Of a stretch of 56,119 nucleotides of DNA, positions 7,123 to 16,289 are shown piece after piece. The notes beneath the pieces are model-generated. The model saw only the letters and a program-made list of their open reading frames with translations, was not told the DNA's origin and searched no databases. Source of the stretch: a virus; the IMG/VR virus record IMGVR_UViG_3300036801_000212, positions 64,001 through 120,119 of that record, one strand, 5' to 3'. Position numbers and translations under genes: made by a program. The stretch's first letter is position 1. Each line of letters starts with the position of its first letter.

Positions 7123-9063
7123 ATGCCGATTCGGCGCCCTGCCCGCATTACGCCCCGGCCTACACGACTTGCTGGTGACGCGTATCGTCGGGCTGCTGTA
7201 GAAGAAATCACCAAAGCGCTCAATCTACCCCGCGGTGCGACGACTCAGACGGCTCAACAGGTCACTGCGGGCTATATGGCGGCGCTTCAGCGCAACAATG
7301 CGGTCAGCGGATTTAACCCTCTCGCTCGTGACCCGGATGACGCATTGCCGTTCGGCCCGGGTTCGCCTCTTTTCCCGGCCCCGATTGCGCCACTTCTCCC
7401 GTCGGGTCGTCAACCTCCGCAGCGTCACGACTTTATGCCTGCGTGGAACCTCCAGACCACCACCACTCGCTTGGTGCCGTGGACCCTTTTGCGGGATGCT
7501 TCCATGCAGATTCCGCTCGTCCGCTCGTGCATGGACGTGTGCATTTCCGCGGTCACCGGCCTCGATTGGTCCTTCGGGATTGACACGGCGAAGGCTAGGG
7601 CGTTGGCGAAGAGGTCGAACACCTCCAGTCATGAAGTCATCAGCGACCTTCAAGATAAATTCGCTGACGATATTGACCGCTTGCATCAGTGGTGGATGAA
7701 GCCGGATCGGGTTAACAATTTGACGTTCGTCCAGTGGCTCACCATGCTACTGGAGGACGAACTCGCGTTGGATGCGGTGAGTATCTGGCCGCATTTCCAA
7801 ATGAATGGCGACCTTTATGCGGCGGAGATTATTGATTCCAGCACGGTGAAACCCCTACTAGATGACCGAGGCGCTGTTCCCCAGCCACCTTTCCCGGCGT
7901 ACCAGCAAATTCGTTACGGGTTCCCTCGGACCGAGTTCACCCAACCCGCTCCGCCGGAATTGATTGACTACGAGTTTACCTCTGTAGTTTACGGGAGACC
8001 TCAAGGTTCGTGGGCGATCACTGATCAGTTGATGTACAAGGTTCGGAATTGTCGCAGCAGCTCGCTTTACGGGTTTTCATGTGTCGAGCAAGCACTTCCT
8101 AGTATTGATCTGTGGTTGAAGCGTTGGGACTGGTTGCGGTCTGAATATTCCGCTGGTGTGACACCGGAAATGCTCGTCAACGTGGATATGACGATGGCGC
8201 CGGAACAGTTAAGGCAGTATGAAGCTGTTTTCAATGACGATTTGTCGGGTAGAACAGCCGAACGTCATAGGGCTCGTTTCCTCCCGGCCGGGTTTACTCC
8301 CATGTTCCCCGCGGGGTTGGATTCGAAGTTCAACTCAGATTTCGATCTGCATCTGGTGAGACTGATTTGCGCGTCGTTTGACGTTTTGCCTACTTCGCTT
8401 GGGTTCACGCCGAACCACAATGGCGGCTTGGCGGGACAGAGCGCTCAGGAGTCGGAGCAGGACACCCAGTTGATGCGAGGTACGAAGCCTAGGGTCAAAT
8501 GGCTTGTCGGCATCATCAACGAGATTTGCATCAACTATCTCGGCATGCCACCTGAGGTTACTTTTAACTTCCACGGCATCGATGATGAGGATGAGCAAAA
8601 AGAGGCCACTCTTCTCGAAGGCTATGTCACCACCGGTGGAATGGTGCTCAATGAGATGCGGGATAGGTTGAATCTGCCTCGCTATGGTATTGAGCAAGCA
8701 AACGAACCGTTCATTGCCACCCCTACAGGGCCCGCGTTCTTCAATCCTGATGTTCAGCCTGTCGGCATGCCGGGGAACCTTCCCTCCGCAGACCAGAACC
8801 GGCCGAGTAAACAGGTCGAGCCGTCCATGGATGTCGGCGCCGCCAAGGAACCTCGCGACCAGCAGGTTCAGGGAACGAGTAAGCAGGCAGAGCAGAAGGC
8901 CTTCATGTCCTGCGTCCGAGCTCAGGCGAAATCCGACCGGGAATGGCGGAATTTTACCTTCAAAGCCCACTCCCCGGTGATGGCCGAGGCCGCGAACCTT
9001 CTTGCCTCCGACGGGAATGTTGAAGCATGTAAGGCGTTGTTTGAGTACGCCGATGCGGCCTGA
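7123..9063 (+). CDS. Portal protein, 646 aa
   Basis: Position directly after the terminase and before a MuF-like gene, and the size, match actinophage portal proteins, which form the dodecameric ring for DNA entry and exit. The body contains the W..RWDWLRSEYSAGVTPEMLVN and HLVRLICASFDVLPTSLGFTP type segments typical of these portals, with a helical C-terminal third (residues about 480-560). A GGGAGG site precedes the ATG. The last 11 bases overlap the next start, so the two genes are coupled. Confidence 0.88.
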   Translation: MPIRRPARITPRPTRLAGDAYRRAAVEEITKALNLPRGATTQTAQQVTAGYMAALQRNNAVSGFNPLARDPDDALPFGPGSPLFPAPIAPLLPSGRQPPQRHDFMPAWNLQTTTTRLVPWTLLRDASMQIPLVRSCMDVCISAVTGLDWSFGIDTAKARALAKRSNTSSHEVISDLQDKFADDIDRLHQWWMKPDRVNNLTFVQWLTMLLEDELALDAVSIWPHFQMNGDLYAAEIIDSSTVKPLLDDRGAVPQPPFPAYQQIRYGFPRTEFTQPAPPELIDYEFTSVVYGRPQGSWAITDQLMYKVRNCRSSSLYGFSCVEQALPSIDLWLKRWDWLRSEYSAGVTPEMLVNVDMTMAPEQLRQYEAVFNDDLSGRTAERHRARFLPAGFTPMFPAGLDSKFNSDFDLHLVRLICASFDVLPTSLGFTPNHNGGLAGQSAQESEQDTQLMRGTKPRVKWLVGIINEICINYLGMPPEVTFNFHGIDDEDEQKEATLLEGYVTTGGMVLNEMRDRLNLPRYGIEQANEPFIATPTGPAFFNPDVQPVGMPGNLPSADQNRPSKQVEPSMDVGAAKEPRDQQVQGTSKQAEQKAFMSCVRAQAKSDREWRNFTFKAHSPVMAEAANLLASDGNVEACKALFEYADAA

Positions 9064-9715
9064 CGTTGCGGCGCTGGTGGCGTTAGCCGAAGCTAAGGCA
9101 GTCCGAGTTCGGCTGGTGAAAGCCCAGGCCACTGAGGCTGCGGTTTTGGCTGCATTGACCGCGTGGTTCGGCTCGAAAGACGCAATTTCCGCAGATCAAC
9201 TGCCGGATCAGATCGTCGACATGCTCGCACAGCTTGGGATTGACCGTAAGGCCGCGCTTCAGGTCGGTGAGATGGCGACGGTGAAAAGTCTCTCCGGGAG
9301 AGGGCGTCACGGTTCACCTTCGGATGACTCAACGCTCGTACGTCGTGTTGCTTCTGAAGAACCGCACATGCGTGCCATGTATGTCCTCGCCGCGTCTCGC
9401 CGACTCTCCAGTGCTGACCGTTTCGACGATGCGCTATCCACAGAGAATACATATCTTATGGCCCACGTAAGGGCTGGCCAGAACCGTAGACGTGCTGCGA
9501 AAAAGGTAGACGGCCTAGGTGACCACGTTTTGGTGTGGCGAACCGCTGGCGACTCAAAGGTCGAGGCGGCATGCGCGTCCCTCGAGGGTCGTCTATTTAC
9601 GGCCAACACTCTCCCCGGTGGCGCGATTCCAGGCGCGGTCACTCCAAGGTGCCGCTGCCATGCGGAAGTTTACGGTCGGGGGCCATTGCTGGATTGGGGA
9701 CTGTCGCAACATTGA
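9053..9715 (+). CDS. MuF-like minor head protein, 220 aa
   Basis: The start at 9053 overlaps the portal stop; the longer frame begins inside the portal gene. The C-terminal end reads T-P-R-C-R-C-H-A-E-V after a PGGAIPG loop, which is the cysteine-containing tail typical of phage Mu F-like head morphogenesis proteins that bind the portal inside the head. The N-terminal half is helical (VAALVALAEAKAVRVRLVKA). At 220 residues it is shorter than many MuF proteins. Confidence 0.75.
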   Translation: MRPDVAALVALAEAKAVRVRLVKAQATEAAVLAALTAWFGSKDAISADQLPDQIVDMLAQLGIDRKAALQVGEMATVKSLSGRGRHGSPSDDSTLVRRVASEEPHMRAMYVLAASRRLSSADRFDDALSTENTYLMAHVRAGQNRRRAAKKVDGLGDHVLVWRTAGDSKVEAACASLEGRLFTANTLPGGAIPGAVTPRCRCHAEVYGRGPLLDWGLSQH

Positions 9716-9754
9716 CAGGGTGTCCCGTGGCGGCTTCGAACGCATGTTCAAGTA

Positions 9755-9783
9755 GCCTGGGGAGTTGTCAGAGAGCCCCAGGC
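9755..9783 (+). terminator. Hairpin between MuF gene and endonuclease insert
   Basis: GCCTGGGG and CCCCAGGC make an 8-bp stem with a 13-base loop after the MuF-like gene. There is no T-run, so it may be a processing or attenuation hairpin rather than a full terminator. It marks the left edge of the inserted homing endonuclease gene. Confidence 0.45.
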
Positions 9784-9835
9784 GGTGTTGACGCACCCCT
9801 GGGGCGTGGCTCGGCCAGTCAGGAGCTAGCCGAAC

Positions 9836-10750
9836 GTGGCTAAAGGTACATGCAGTACGGGTGGTTGCGATAGAGATGTCACCAAACGGGGGATGTGCGA
9901 GTCGCACTACCGCAAGGAGCTCCGACACTCCAGGGACCCGTGTACCGCCGCTGGTTGCGAAACCAAGCAGGAAATCGGCGGCTTGTGTCAGAAACACTAC
10001 AGCCGACAGCGTCGGTGGGGCACGATGGACGACCCGACCCCGACTCGACCGCTGGGTGCGTGTTCGGTCCCCGACTGCGGCAAGACGGTTAAAGCCAAGG
10101 AGTTGTGCGCGATGCATCTTCAGCGGGTTAGCCGCTGGGGCAGTACAGACCTTCGTCCGCGCTCAGAGACTAGGACGTGCAAGCAATGCAACCGTCCGTG
10201 GCCAAGATGTCAGTTCCCGACCACGGTGCCGGTCTGCGAGTATTGCTATCCGCAGTACATGCTCAAGAGGCATGGTCCTTGCTCGGATGATGGGTGCGAA
10301 CGTGTTGTACAAGCGCTCGGATTGTGCAGCCTGCACTACGCACGCTTTCGCGCGCACGGGACGACCGCACTTCCTGGTCCGAAGCCCACGTTGAGGTGTG
10401 TCCACTGCGGCGAGGACGTCCCGCGTGCTGAGTACAACATCAAGAACGGTGCCTGCAATCAGTGCTATCCGCTCGTCAAGCAGGAGCGTAGGGCTAAGCG
10501 GCTTAGTCGGGCCAGCGGGGTATCGCGAAGCGCCGCGGAACTTCGGAAAGAGCAGGATGGCAGATGTGCAATTTGCGGTGTCCTTGAAGAAGATGCCGCA
10601 CGCGGACGCCTGGCCGTCGACCACGACCACGAGACGAATGCGATCCGTGGATTATTGTGCAATAACTGCAACGTCGGACTGGGTCACTTCAAGGACAATG
10701 AGAAACTACTTCTAGCGGCCATTGAATACCTAGCGCGCACGGCCGCCTAG
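9836..10750 (+). CDS. Endonuclease VII-type homing endonuclease with zinc-finger array, 304 aa
   Basis: The N-terminal two thirds contain at least four CxxxxCxx...CxxHY units (CSTGGCDRDV...CESHY, CTAAGCETK...CQKHY, CSVPDCGK...CAMHL, CSDDGCER...CSLHY), probably DNA-binding. Residues about 235-290 are the endonuclease VII domain: C-A-I-C, AVDHDHETN, LLCNNCNVGLGHFKDN. GTG start with AGGAG upstream. The gene splits the head-gene cluster and ends at its own strong terminator, as expected of a mobile free-standing homing gene. Confidence 0.85.
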   Translation: MAKGTCSTGGCDRDVTKRGMCESHYRKELRHSRDPCTAAGCETKQEIGGLCQKHYSRQRRWGTMDDPTPTRPLGACSVPDCGKTVKAKELCAMHLQRVSRWGSTDLRPRSETRTCKQCNRPWPRCQFPTTVPVCEYCYPQYMLKRHGPCSDDGCERVVQALGLCSLHYARFRAHGTTALPGPKPTLRCVHCGEDVPRAEYNIKNGACNQCYPLVKQERRAKRLSRASGVSRSAAELRKEQDGRCAICGVLEEDAARGRLAVDHDHETNAIRGLLCNNCNVGLGHFKDNEKLLLAAIEYLARTAA

Positions 10751-10762
10751 CCAAACGCCGCC

Positions 10763-10801
10763 AAAAACCCCCAAGGCTCCATACCGGTCTTGGGGGTTTT
10801 T
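10763..10801 (+). terminator. Strong rho-independent terminator after the endonuclease gene
   Basis: AAAAACCCCCAAG and CTTGGGGGTTTTT pair over 13 bp around a 13-base loop, with T-runs in both directions, so it may work on both strands. It ends the homing insert and would reduce read-through into the protease gene unless late transcription is antiterminated. Confidence 0.9.
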
Positions 10802-10835
10802 GCTGCGCGCTTTATTCACTTGGGGAGCAATGCTA

Positions 10836-12575
10836 ATGAAGATGACGTCGGTCTTTGCGCCGATCCTGAAGAGTACCGAAAATGATGACGGCACTCTTTA
10901 CGTGTACGGCAAGGCCACGGGGCCAGATTTGGACCTTGACCAACAGCGGTGCGACCCCGACTGGCTGAAGCGCGCAATGCCGGAATGGTTCGGCGTTGGC
11001 GGAATCGGCACTGGTGGGAATATTCGTGAACAACACGACGAAAGAAAGGCCGCCGGCAGGGCTGTCGAGCACGACATCCTTGAAGATGGCCATTACATCA
11101 AGGCTCACATCGTTGATCCGGTGGCGGTTCTAAAGACCAAGGCTGGCGTGTACACGGGTTTTTCTATCGGGATCGGCCAACCGCGTATCGAGAAGTCCAC
11201 GAATGCTCCAAACGGAATAATTCGTGATGGAAAGATATTTGAAGTATCGCTCTGCGATAGGCCATGCCTGCCTACGGCGACTTTTACGATGTGTAAGTCC
11301 GCTAAGCCGGGAATGAAGATTAAGAACTCCGATTTCGATGCTCAACGTCTCTTGGTGCGGTGCGAAGAATTCGTCGAGAAGTCTGATGACTCGAGTGAGA
11401 TGACGGTCAGCATCGGCGATGCCATGTCCCCGGCGAAGGCCCGTGAGTTCGAGGAGAAGTTCGGCCGCGAAGTTGCCGATAAAGCTGTCGAGCCGGTCCT
11501 GGAGAAAGTCGAGAACGCTGTCGATGAACCCGACAGGGACGAGCGGTGGGAGTGGTTGCGCAAGTCCTACACCGGTGAGTTTGACCGCCAGGCCGCATTG
11601 GACCTGATCAAGGCTGAGAATGATCTTCCCCCAGAGTATGACTCTGAGCAGGTCGACATTGAGAATGCTCAGTCGGCGATCGCGATTCTCTCCCAGCTGA
11701 TCATCTCTGAGGCTAGTGAGATGTGCGACAACCCGGCCGAGGATTGTGACATCCAGATTCTCTTGGAGGCCGTGCAGGCGCTGCGGTGCTTTATCCATCG
11801 TGAGCAGCAGCAGGCCATGGGTGCGGATGTCATCAAGAAGCCGGTTCCAGTGTTCCTGTCTGTCGATCCGGATTTGAACAAGGCCAAGTACTCCGCTGAT
11901 CAGTTGCGCCAGATGCTCAAAGAGGGCAAAGCGATGCGCAACCCGGCTGGTGAGCCGTCGTATCCAATCGGCGACAAGAAAGACCTCTCAAACGCCATTC
12001 ACGCGGTCGGCCGCGGTTCTGGCGACCACAACGCGATCCGTGCGTATATCAAGCGCAGGGCGAAGGCGCTAGGAGCATCAAACATGATCCCAGAAGACTG
12101 GAACAGCGACGGTTCGAACAAGTCCGCTGAGCCGACTGAAGTCGAGACCGTCGGGGAGGCTCAGGGTGACGAGGTTCTAAAGAGCGCCGAGTCCGACGCC
12201 GAAGAGATCACCAAGTCCGTTGAGGCCGAAGAGCCTCCGGCCGACGTTTTGTTCAAGGCCTTCTCCGCACTGTTGGAGAAGGATGACAATCCACTATTGA
12301 AGAGTTTTGAAGCCATCATTGAAAAGTCGACGGCGGCCACCGCTGCGCAGCTCGGGGAGCTGGGCGAGCGGTTGGGTCGGGTCGAGCAGATGGCAACCCC
12401 TGGTGGTCCGTCTTTGAAGCGGACCGAAGTTGAGCGCACCGTAGCCCGCAAGCAGGACCTTGATCGAGAGGTTTCGCGGTTCAAGGCGCTCGCAAGCGCA
12501 GCTGAGGATCACGTGCTTCGGAAGGGCTATATGGCCAAGGCCTCCAGTCTGGAAGCCGAACTCAAAGCGCTGTAA
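10836..12575 (+). CDS. Prohead protease fused to scaffold, 579 aa
   Basis: Residues about 15-160 resemble the S78-type prohead protease: a conserved REQHDERKAAGRAVEHD region with the likely catalytic His, YTGFSIGI with the likely Ser, and FEVSLCDRPCLPTATF near the end of the domain. The rest is acidic and helical, as in scaffolds, and holds a segment (AKYSADQLRQMLKEGKAM...HAVGRGSGDHNAIRAYIKRR) shared with DUF6582-type phage proteins. ATG at 10836 has GGGGAG 8 bases upstream; an ATG at 10830 is possible. It should cleave the scaffold and capsid during head maturation. Confidence 0.85.
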   Translation: MKMTSVFAPILKSTENDDGTLYVYGKATGPDLDLDQQRCDPDWLKRAMPEWFGVGGIGTGGNIREQHDERKAAGRAVEHDILEDGHYIKAHIVDPVAVLKTKAGVYTGFSIGIGQPRIEKSTNAPNGIIRDGKIFEVSLCDRPCLPTATFTMCKSAKPGMKIKNSDFDAQRLLVRCEEFVEKSDDSSEMTVSIGDAMSPAKAREFEEKFGREVADKAVEPVLEKVENAVDEPDRDERWEWLRKSYTGEFDRQAALDLIKAENDLPPEYDSEQVDIENAQSAIAILSQLIISEASEMCDNPAEDCDIQILLEAVQALRCFIHREQQQAMGADVIKKPVPVFLSVDPDLNKAKYSADQLRQMLKEGKAMRNPAGEPSYPIGDKKDLSNAIHAVGRGSGDHNAIRAYIKRRAKALGASNMIPEDWNSDGSNKSAEPTEVETVGEAQGDEVLKSAESDAEEITKSVEAEEPPADVLFKAFSALLEKDDNPLLKSFEAIIEKSTAATAAQLGELGERLGRVEQMATPGGPSLKRTEVERTVARKQDLDREVSRFKALASAAEDHVLRKGYMAKASSLEAELKAL

Positions 12576-12624
12576 TCGCTAACAAATCTTACCCCTCTTT
12601 GGGGCTTTCGTTAAGGAGAAAAGG

Positions 12625-14289
12625 ATGGCTGACTGCCCTCCTAACGCATCCGCGATGTTCGGGGATTCTGATGACCCGATGGAGATCGCCGAGCGTTTTG
12701 AAACCTACAAGTCTGAACTGAATAAGAGTACGGCAAACCCGCGGCCGCTTCCTGGCTCGCGTCGCGAGCAGAACAGCGTCGAGGCACTTCAGAAGGCGCT
12801 CGGCTCGGCTGATGTCTCCAAGGCATTGTCACCAGAGCTGGTGGACTCTGTCCGCAACGCTCTGGCCCAGTCTGACGTCGGCAAGGCTGGCGCGGCTGAG
12901 TGGACCACCACCAACCCAGTTCCGCAGGGTCTGGCCGCGTTCGACCTGGAGGCTCCGGCGAAACTGCTGGCTCCGAGGCCGACGCCGTTGCGTAACCGGC
13001 TTCCCCGGCGCCGGGGCGTGGGCTTGGCCCACCGCTTCAAGCGCATCACCGGCTTCACCGGTACTGGAACTGGCGGCGTGGGGATTTTCTTCCCCGGCAT
13101 CACCGAGGGCGGCACTGTCGCCGGCGGGAGTCAGTTCACCCAGGGTGGCTGGACGCCTCTGCGCGGTTCGACGATCCAGTACGCCGGTGATGACCAGGTC
13201 ATCCCGTACAAGCAATACAGTGTCAGTGACACTGTCGCGTGGGACGCACAGTTCGCCGGGCAGGGCTATCAGGACGTTAGGCAGTTGTCGCAGACCGCGC
13301 TTCTATGGTCTTCAATGCTGCTTGAAGAGCGCATGCTTCTGGGTGCTCGAGGTACGGACAGTGCTTTTGCTGGCGCAATTGTTCCGACGATCACCCTGGC
13401 TGTCGGTGCGACCTCTGGCGGTATCACCAACACCATTACCACGAACGTGTGGGTCCAGGTTGTTGCTCACGGTATCTGGGGCACCAGTGCGATCACGACC
13501 AATGCGAGCGTCGCGGCGGCCACTAACGACACGATCGTAGTGACCTTCACCAACGCCAATACCAGCGGCGCTCTGTCGCACGACATTTACTGGGGTACCG
13601 GTGCGTCGGCGCCGGCGGCGACGAGCATGTTCTTCGTCGCCAACACCACTAGTAGCACCTACACCCTTTCTGGGGCTTTGCCTGCGTCTGGGACGAATGC
13701 GTCGACCGCTCCGTCGAGCGACACCACCGCATATGCAACTGGCTATGACGGTCTGCTGACTTATTGCACCGGCGCGAACAGCGGATATGTGAGCCACGTT
13801 AACGGCACGCTGTCCACCATGAACCCAGGCAACGAGTTCAACTTGGCTTTCGCCAGCCTGTACGACAGCGTGAAGGCCTCGCCGGACGAAATCCTTGCGA
13901 ATGGCCATGATCGCAAGCAGCTGTCGGACACTCTGAAGTCCAACAGTGGAAACTCCTACCGCATCATGGTGGACAGTGCATCTCAGGCGCATAACGCGCA
14001 GATCGGTGCGCTTGTTACTGGTGTGCAGAATGAGGTCACTGGGGACATGGTGGACGTGACGGTCCATCCTTGGTTGCCTCAAGGCACGATGCCCATTATT
14101 TCCTGGACGCTGCCGCTTCCTGACTCGAATGTGTCGGACTGCTTCGCGGTGTACAACGTGCAGGACTACATGGGGATCGAATGGCCAGTGAACCAGTTCC
14201 TCTACGAGTCCTCGAGCTACTGGTACGGGACTTTCGTGGCATACGCGCCAGCCTGGTCGGGCGCCGTGATGGGGATCACCGCAACCTAG
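12625..14289 (+). CDS. Major capsid protein with inserted beta-sandwich domain, 554 aa
   Basis: The position after the protease and the GAAEWTTTNPVPQGLAAFDL entry followed by the PLRNRLPRRRGVG segment fit the HK97-fold capsid proteins of actinophages. The first 90 or so residues are helical and could be a delta domain. Residues about 256-375 are Thr/Ala/Gly-rich strands (TNTITTNVWVQVVAHGIWGT, then DTIVVTFTNANTSG...DIYWGTG) that look like an Ig- or FN3-like insertion displayed on the shell. A GGAGAAAAGG site precedes the ATG. Confidence 0.88.
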   Translation: MADCPPNASAMFGDSDDPMEIAERFETYKSELNKSTANPRPLPGSRREQNSVEALQKALGSADVSKALSPELVDSVRNALAQSDVGKAGAAEWTTTNPVPQGLAAFDLEAPAKLLAPRPTPLRNRLPRRRGVGLAHRFKRITGFTGTGTGGVGIFFPGITEGGTVAGGSQFTQGGWTPLRGSTIQYAGDDQVIPYKQYSVSDTVAWDAQFAGQGYQDVRQLSQTALLWSSMLLEERMLLGARGTDSAFAGAIVPTITLAVGATSGGITNTITTNVWVQVVAHGIWGTSAITTNASVAAATNDTIVVTFTNANTSGALSHDIYWGTGASAPAATSMFFVANTTSSTYTLSGALPASGTNASTAPSSDTTAYATGYDGLLTYCTGANSGYVSHVNGTLSTMNPGNEFNLAFASLYDSVKASPDEILANGHDRKQLSDTLKSNSGNSYRIMVDSASQAHNAQIGALVTGVQNEVTGDMVDVTVHPWLPQGTMPIISWTLPLPDSNVSDCFAVYNVQDYMGIEWPVNQFLYESSSYWYGTFVAYAPAWSGAVMGITAT

Positions 14290-14303
14290 AAATTCTCTGA
14301 CAG

Positions 14304-14342
14304 ATAGAAATGCCGCTGGCTACCTGTCAGCGGCATTTCTAT
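14304..14342 (+). terminator. Hairpin after the capsid gene
   Basis: ATAGAAATGCCGCTG pairs perfectly with CAGCGGCATTTCTAT (15 bp) around a 9-base loop. A hairpin after the capsid gene is common in phages and either stabilises that mRNA or attenuates downstream genes; the T-tract is short. Confidence 0.7.
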
Positions 14343-14368
14343 TCCACGTCTTCAAAGGAGTTCTGCGT

Positions 14369-14593
14369 ATGTCTTCCCCCGTGAAGGCGCAGCCCGAGAA
14401 ACGACGTCCCGGCCGCCCACGTAAGACACCGGAAGTCGAGCCTGCCGTCGAATCGGGATCGGAAGAACGAGTGCGGTTCCCGTCAGATGAGCGAATTGGC
14501 CAGTCCGTCGATCCGGCTTGGGTCAGGATTGGCTTCATGGATGGCCGTCAGTATCGAATCGAAAATGGCGTCATCGTCGAGAGGACACATTAA
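14369..14593 (+). CDS. Small head-region protein with AT-hook motif, 74 aa
   Basis: AAAGGAG precedes the ATG. Residues 9-20 (EKRRPGRPRKTP) are a classic AT-hook that binds the DNA minor groove. The C-terminal half (PAWVRIGFMDGRQYRIENGVI) forms short strands. It could be a DNA-contacting head protein or a decoration-type protein. The stop overlaps a possible 17-codon frame (14593-14646) that ends at the ribosome-binding site of the next gene. Confidence 0.6.
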   Translation: MSSPVKAQPEKRRPGRPRKTPEVEPAVESGSEERVRFPSDERIGQSVDPAWVRIGFMDGRQYRIENGVIVERTH

Positions 14594-14659
14594 TGTTGTC
14601 ACCGTCGTCATCGATCCCGTTCGGCGTTGTGGCCGCAGACGCGTAAGGAGGATGTTGCT

Positions 14660-14920
14660 TTGGGAAGGCTCCTTTCCCCCGACGACAAGTGCCTTGGTGT
14701 TGATGTGCCGTACGGCCAGCGCCATGGCAGCTACGACGGGACCGTAATCGACGTGTCCGATCCGTATCACGAGCGCCTCCTCAGGAAGGCCGGCTACACC
14801 GTGGGTGACGTCTCCGGTGCCCCGTCCAAGGCGGACGGGTTCGAATGTGCGTCGTGTCGCTTCCGCTCGTACTTCCGCATCTGTTCTAAGTGCGGTTCAG
14901 AATGTGAGAGGCCGGCCTAA
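14660..14920 (+). CDS. Zinc-ribbon head-region protein, 86 aa
   Basis: TTG at 14660 was chosen because AAGGAGG lies 8 bases upstream; the frame is open further 5' but without a site. The C-terminus carries CASCRFRSYFRICSKCGSEC, a two-knuckle zinc ribbon. The N-terminal part (CLGVDVPYGQRHGSYDGTVI) contains a short beta pattern. The location between capsid and connector suggests a head-tail accessory. No family is recognised. Confidence 0.6.
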   Translation: MGRLLSPDDKCLGVDVPYGQRHGSYDGTVIDVSDPYHERLLRKAGYTVGDVSGAPSKADGFECASCRFRSYFRICSKCGSECERPA

Positions 14921-14961
14921 GTGACTTAACCGGCCATATTTGGACTATTAGGGGGTGTGTC

Positions 14962-15837
14962 GTGATTGCGACGCAAGTCTCCACAATGGGGATTCCAGTC
15001 CCCTACATTACATTAGCCGAGTTCAAGCGCTCCCCTATCTCGAATCAGCTCCAAAAGTTGGTGCCGAACTCTTCCCCCGCTGATTTAGATGGGGAACTGA
15101 ACCAAATAATCCGCCGTATCACAGGGTCGATCAATTCTTATTGTGGCCAGAATCTAGCCGCGACGGTAGATACCGAGATCGGGCAGATGGTGGTGGGGGA
15201 CGATGGTGGGCTGCGTATCCATACACGCGGGAATCCTATTGTCCAGGTTTTGAATGTCTCGATCGGTAACACAGTTTCGAGTCTCGCACCCGTCACTGAT
15301 TTGTCCAACATCGTTTTAGATGCATGGCGGATTACCATTCCGCAAGCTAACGGACTTCTCGGCCTCAATCAGAATCTTCAGTTCGGGAGACGTCCAGGTC
15401 AGAGGCTGTGGTGTCAGTGGACCTATATCAACGGCTATCCGGTGACGACTCTAGCTTCCCCCGCAAGCGCTGGTGACACTGAAATCACCGTGGTCGATGC
15501 GACGGGGATTTTGCCAACATCGGCGCAGCAACCAACTTCTCTCAATATGGAGGATGGGAAGTATTTCGAGTCTTTCTTCCCTTCCGCGGTGAGCGGGAAT
15601 GTTCTCACTGTCCCTCCGTTGCTGTATTCCCATGCTGTCGGTACGGGTGTTTCGAATCTTCCGGACGACGTGAAGGAAGCTTTGTTGCTTCTTGTTTCGA
15701 GAATCCACGATTCGTGGTCTAAGTCTTCCGGGTCTATCTCACATGATGAGACGGGGGCGCGACGTCCCGGTGGTGGTTCGAAATTCAAACTGTGCGATCC
15801 GGCGGATATTCTGAAACCGTATAGGCGTGTGCTTTGA
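14962..15837 (+). CDS. Head-to-tail connector (adaptor), 291 aa
   Basis: This is the usual place for the gp6/HK97-like adaptor that docks on the portal. The N-terminus (YITLAEFKRSPISNQLQKL...LNQIIRRITGSINSYCGQNL) is the helical pattern seen in such adaptors. A central beta region includes a typical VTTLASPASAGDTEITVVDATG loop domain often inserted in these proteins. The C-terminus is helical (DDVKEALLLLVSRIHDSWSK). GTG start. The stop overlaps the next start. Confidence 0.75.
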   Translation: MIATQVSTMGIPVPYITLAEFKRSPISNQLQKLVPNSSPADLDGELNQIIRRITGSINSYCGQNLAATVDTEIGQMVVGDDGGLRIHTRGNPIVQVLNVSIGNTVSSLAPVTDLSNIVLDAWRITIPQANGLLGLNQNLQFGRRPGQRLWCQWTYINGYPVTTLASPASAGDTEITVVDATGILPTSAQQPTSLNMEDGKYFESFFPSAVSGNVLTVPPLLYSHAVGTGVSNLPDDVKEALLLLVSRIHDSWSKSSGSISHDETGARRPGGGSKFKLCDPADILKPYRRVL

Positions 15838-16226
15838 GCAAGTACAACGATATTCGGAAAACGTTGGGTGCGGCGCTACAGAGTTTCAATCCCGCGTTGA
15901 ATGTTTATTTGTATGTGCCGGACAGTTTCGTTATGCCGGCGGCGATCATCAAACCCCAACCTCATAGAACCATAGGTTATTTGGAAGCTCAGTCTTCGAA
16001 TATGGCCTGCTGGTATTTCTATGTCCAGATCGTCATTGGCGAAGTGTACGAGGAAGCAGCACAGGATGCCGCTGGGGAATTGATCTCCCCGGGGTCTCCT
16101 TTAATCGTGGCGCTGCAGAATTGTATGCGATTCGTTCAAGTAACGGATTCTGGGATTAGCTCCATGGGAACCCCCGATGGGGGCACTTACACCTATGCGC
16201 AGCTTTCTTTGATGGTCCAGGCTTAA
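15834..16226 (+). CDS. Probable tail terminator or stopper protein, 130 aa
   Basis: A TTGA overlap couples it to the connector gene. The size and layout, an N-terminal helix (YNDIRKTLGAALQSF), strands, then a helix (ALQNCMRFVQVTD) and a final strand (TYTYAQLSLMVQA), match small tail-terminator proteins that cap the tail tube at the head. It lies directly before the tail tube region, but the exact role (stopper, terminator) cannot be fixed from sequence alone. Confidence 0.6.
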   Translation: MSKYNDIRKTLGAALQSFNPALNVYLYVPDSFVMPAAIIKPQPHRTIGYLEAQSSNMACWYFYVQIVIGEVYEEAAQDAAGELISPGSPLIVALQNCMRFVQVTDSGISSMGTPDGGTYTYAQLSLMVQA

Positions 16227-16236
16227 TTTCTTCCAC

Positions 16237-16261
16237 AGCCCCCTTCTTGGCGGGCTTTTTT
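16237..16261 (+). terminator. Small terminator before the tail tube genes
   Basis: AGCCC and GGGCT form a short GC stem around a 10-base loop, followed by six Ts. It would lower read-through into the tail genes. Confidence 0.55.
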
Positions 16262-16289
16262 GTTGTCCCCAAAACAAGAAAGGCGTGCT

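Noticed and set aside
11130-11798. 222-codon frame on the minus strand inside the protease gene
   Set aside because: It mirrors a high-GC gene with strong family motifs on the plus strand and has no ribosome-binding site.
13312-14082. 256-codon minus-strand frame in the capsid gene
   Set aside because: Antisense shadow of the capsid; composition is Arg/His-rich and without any domain.
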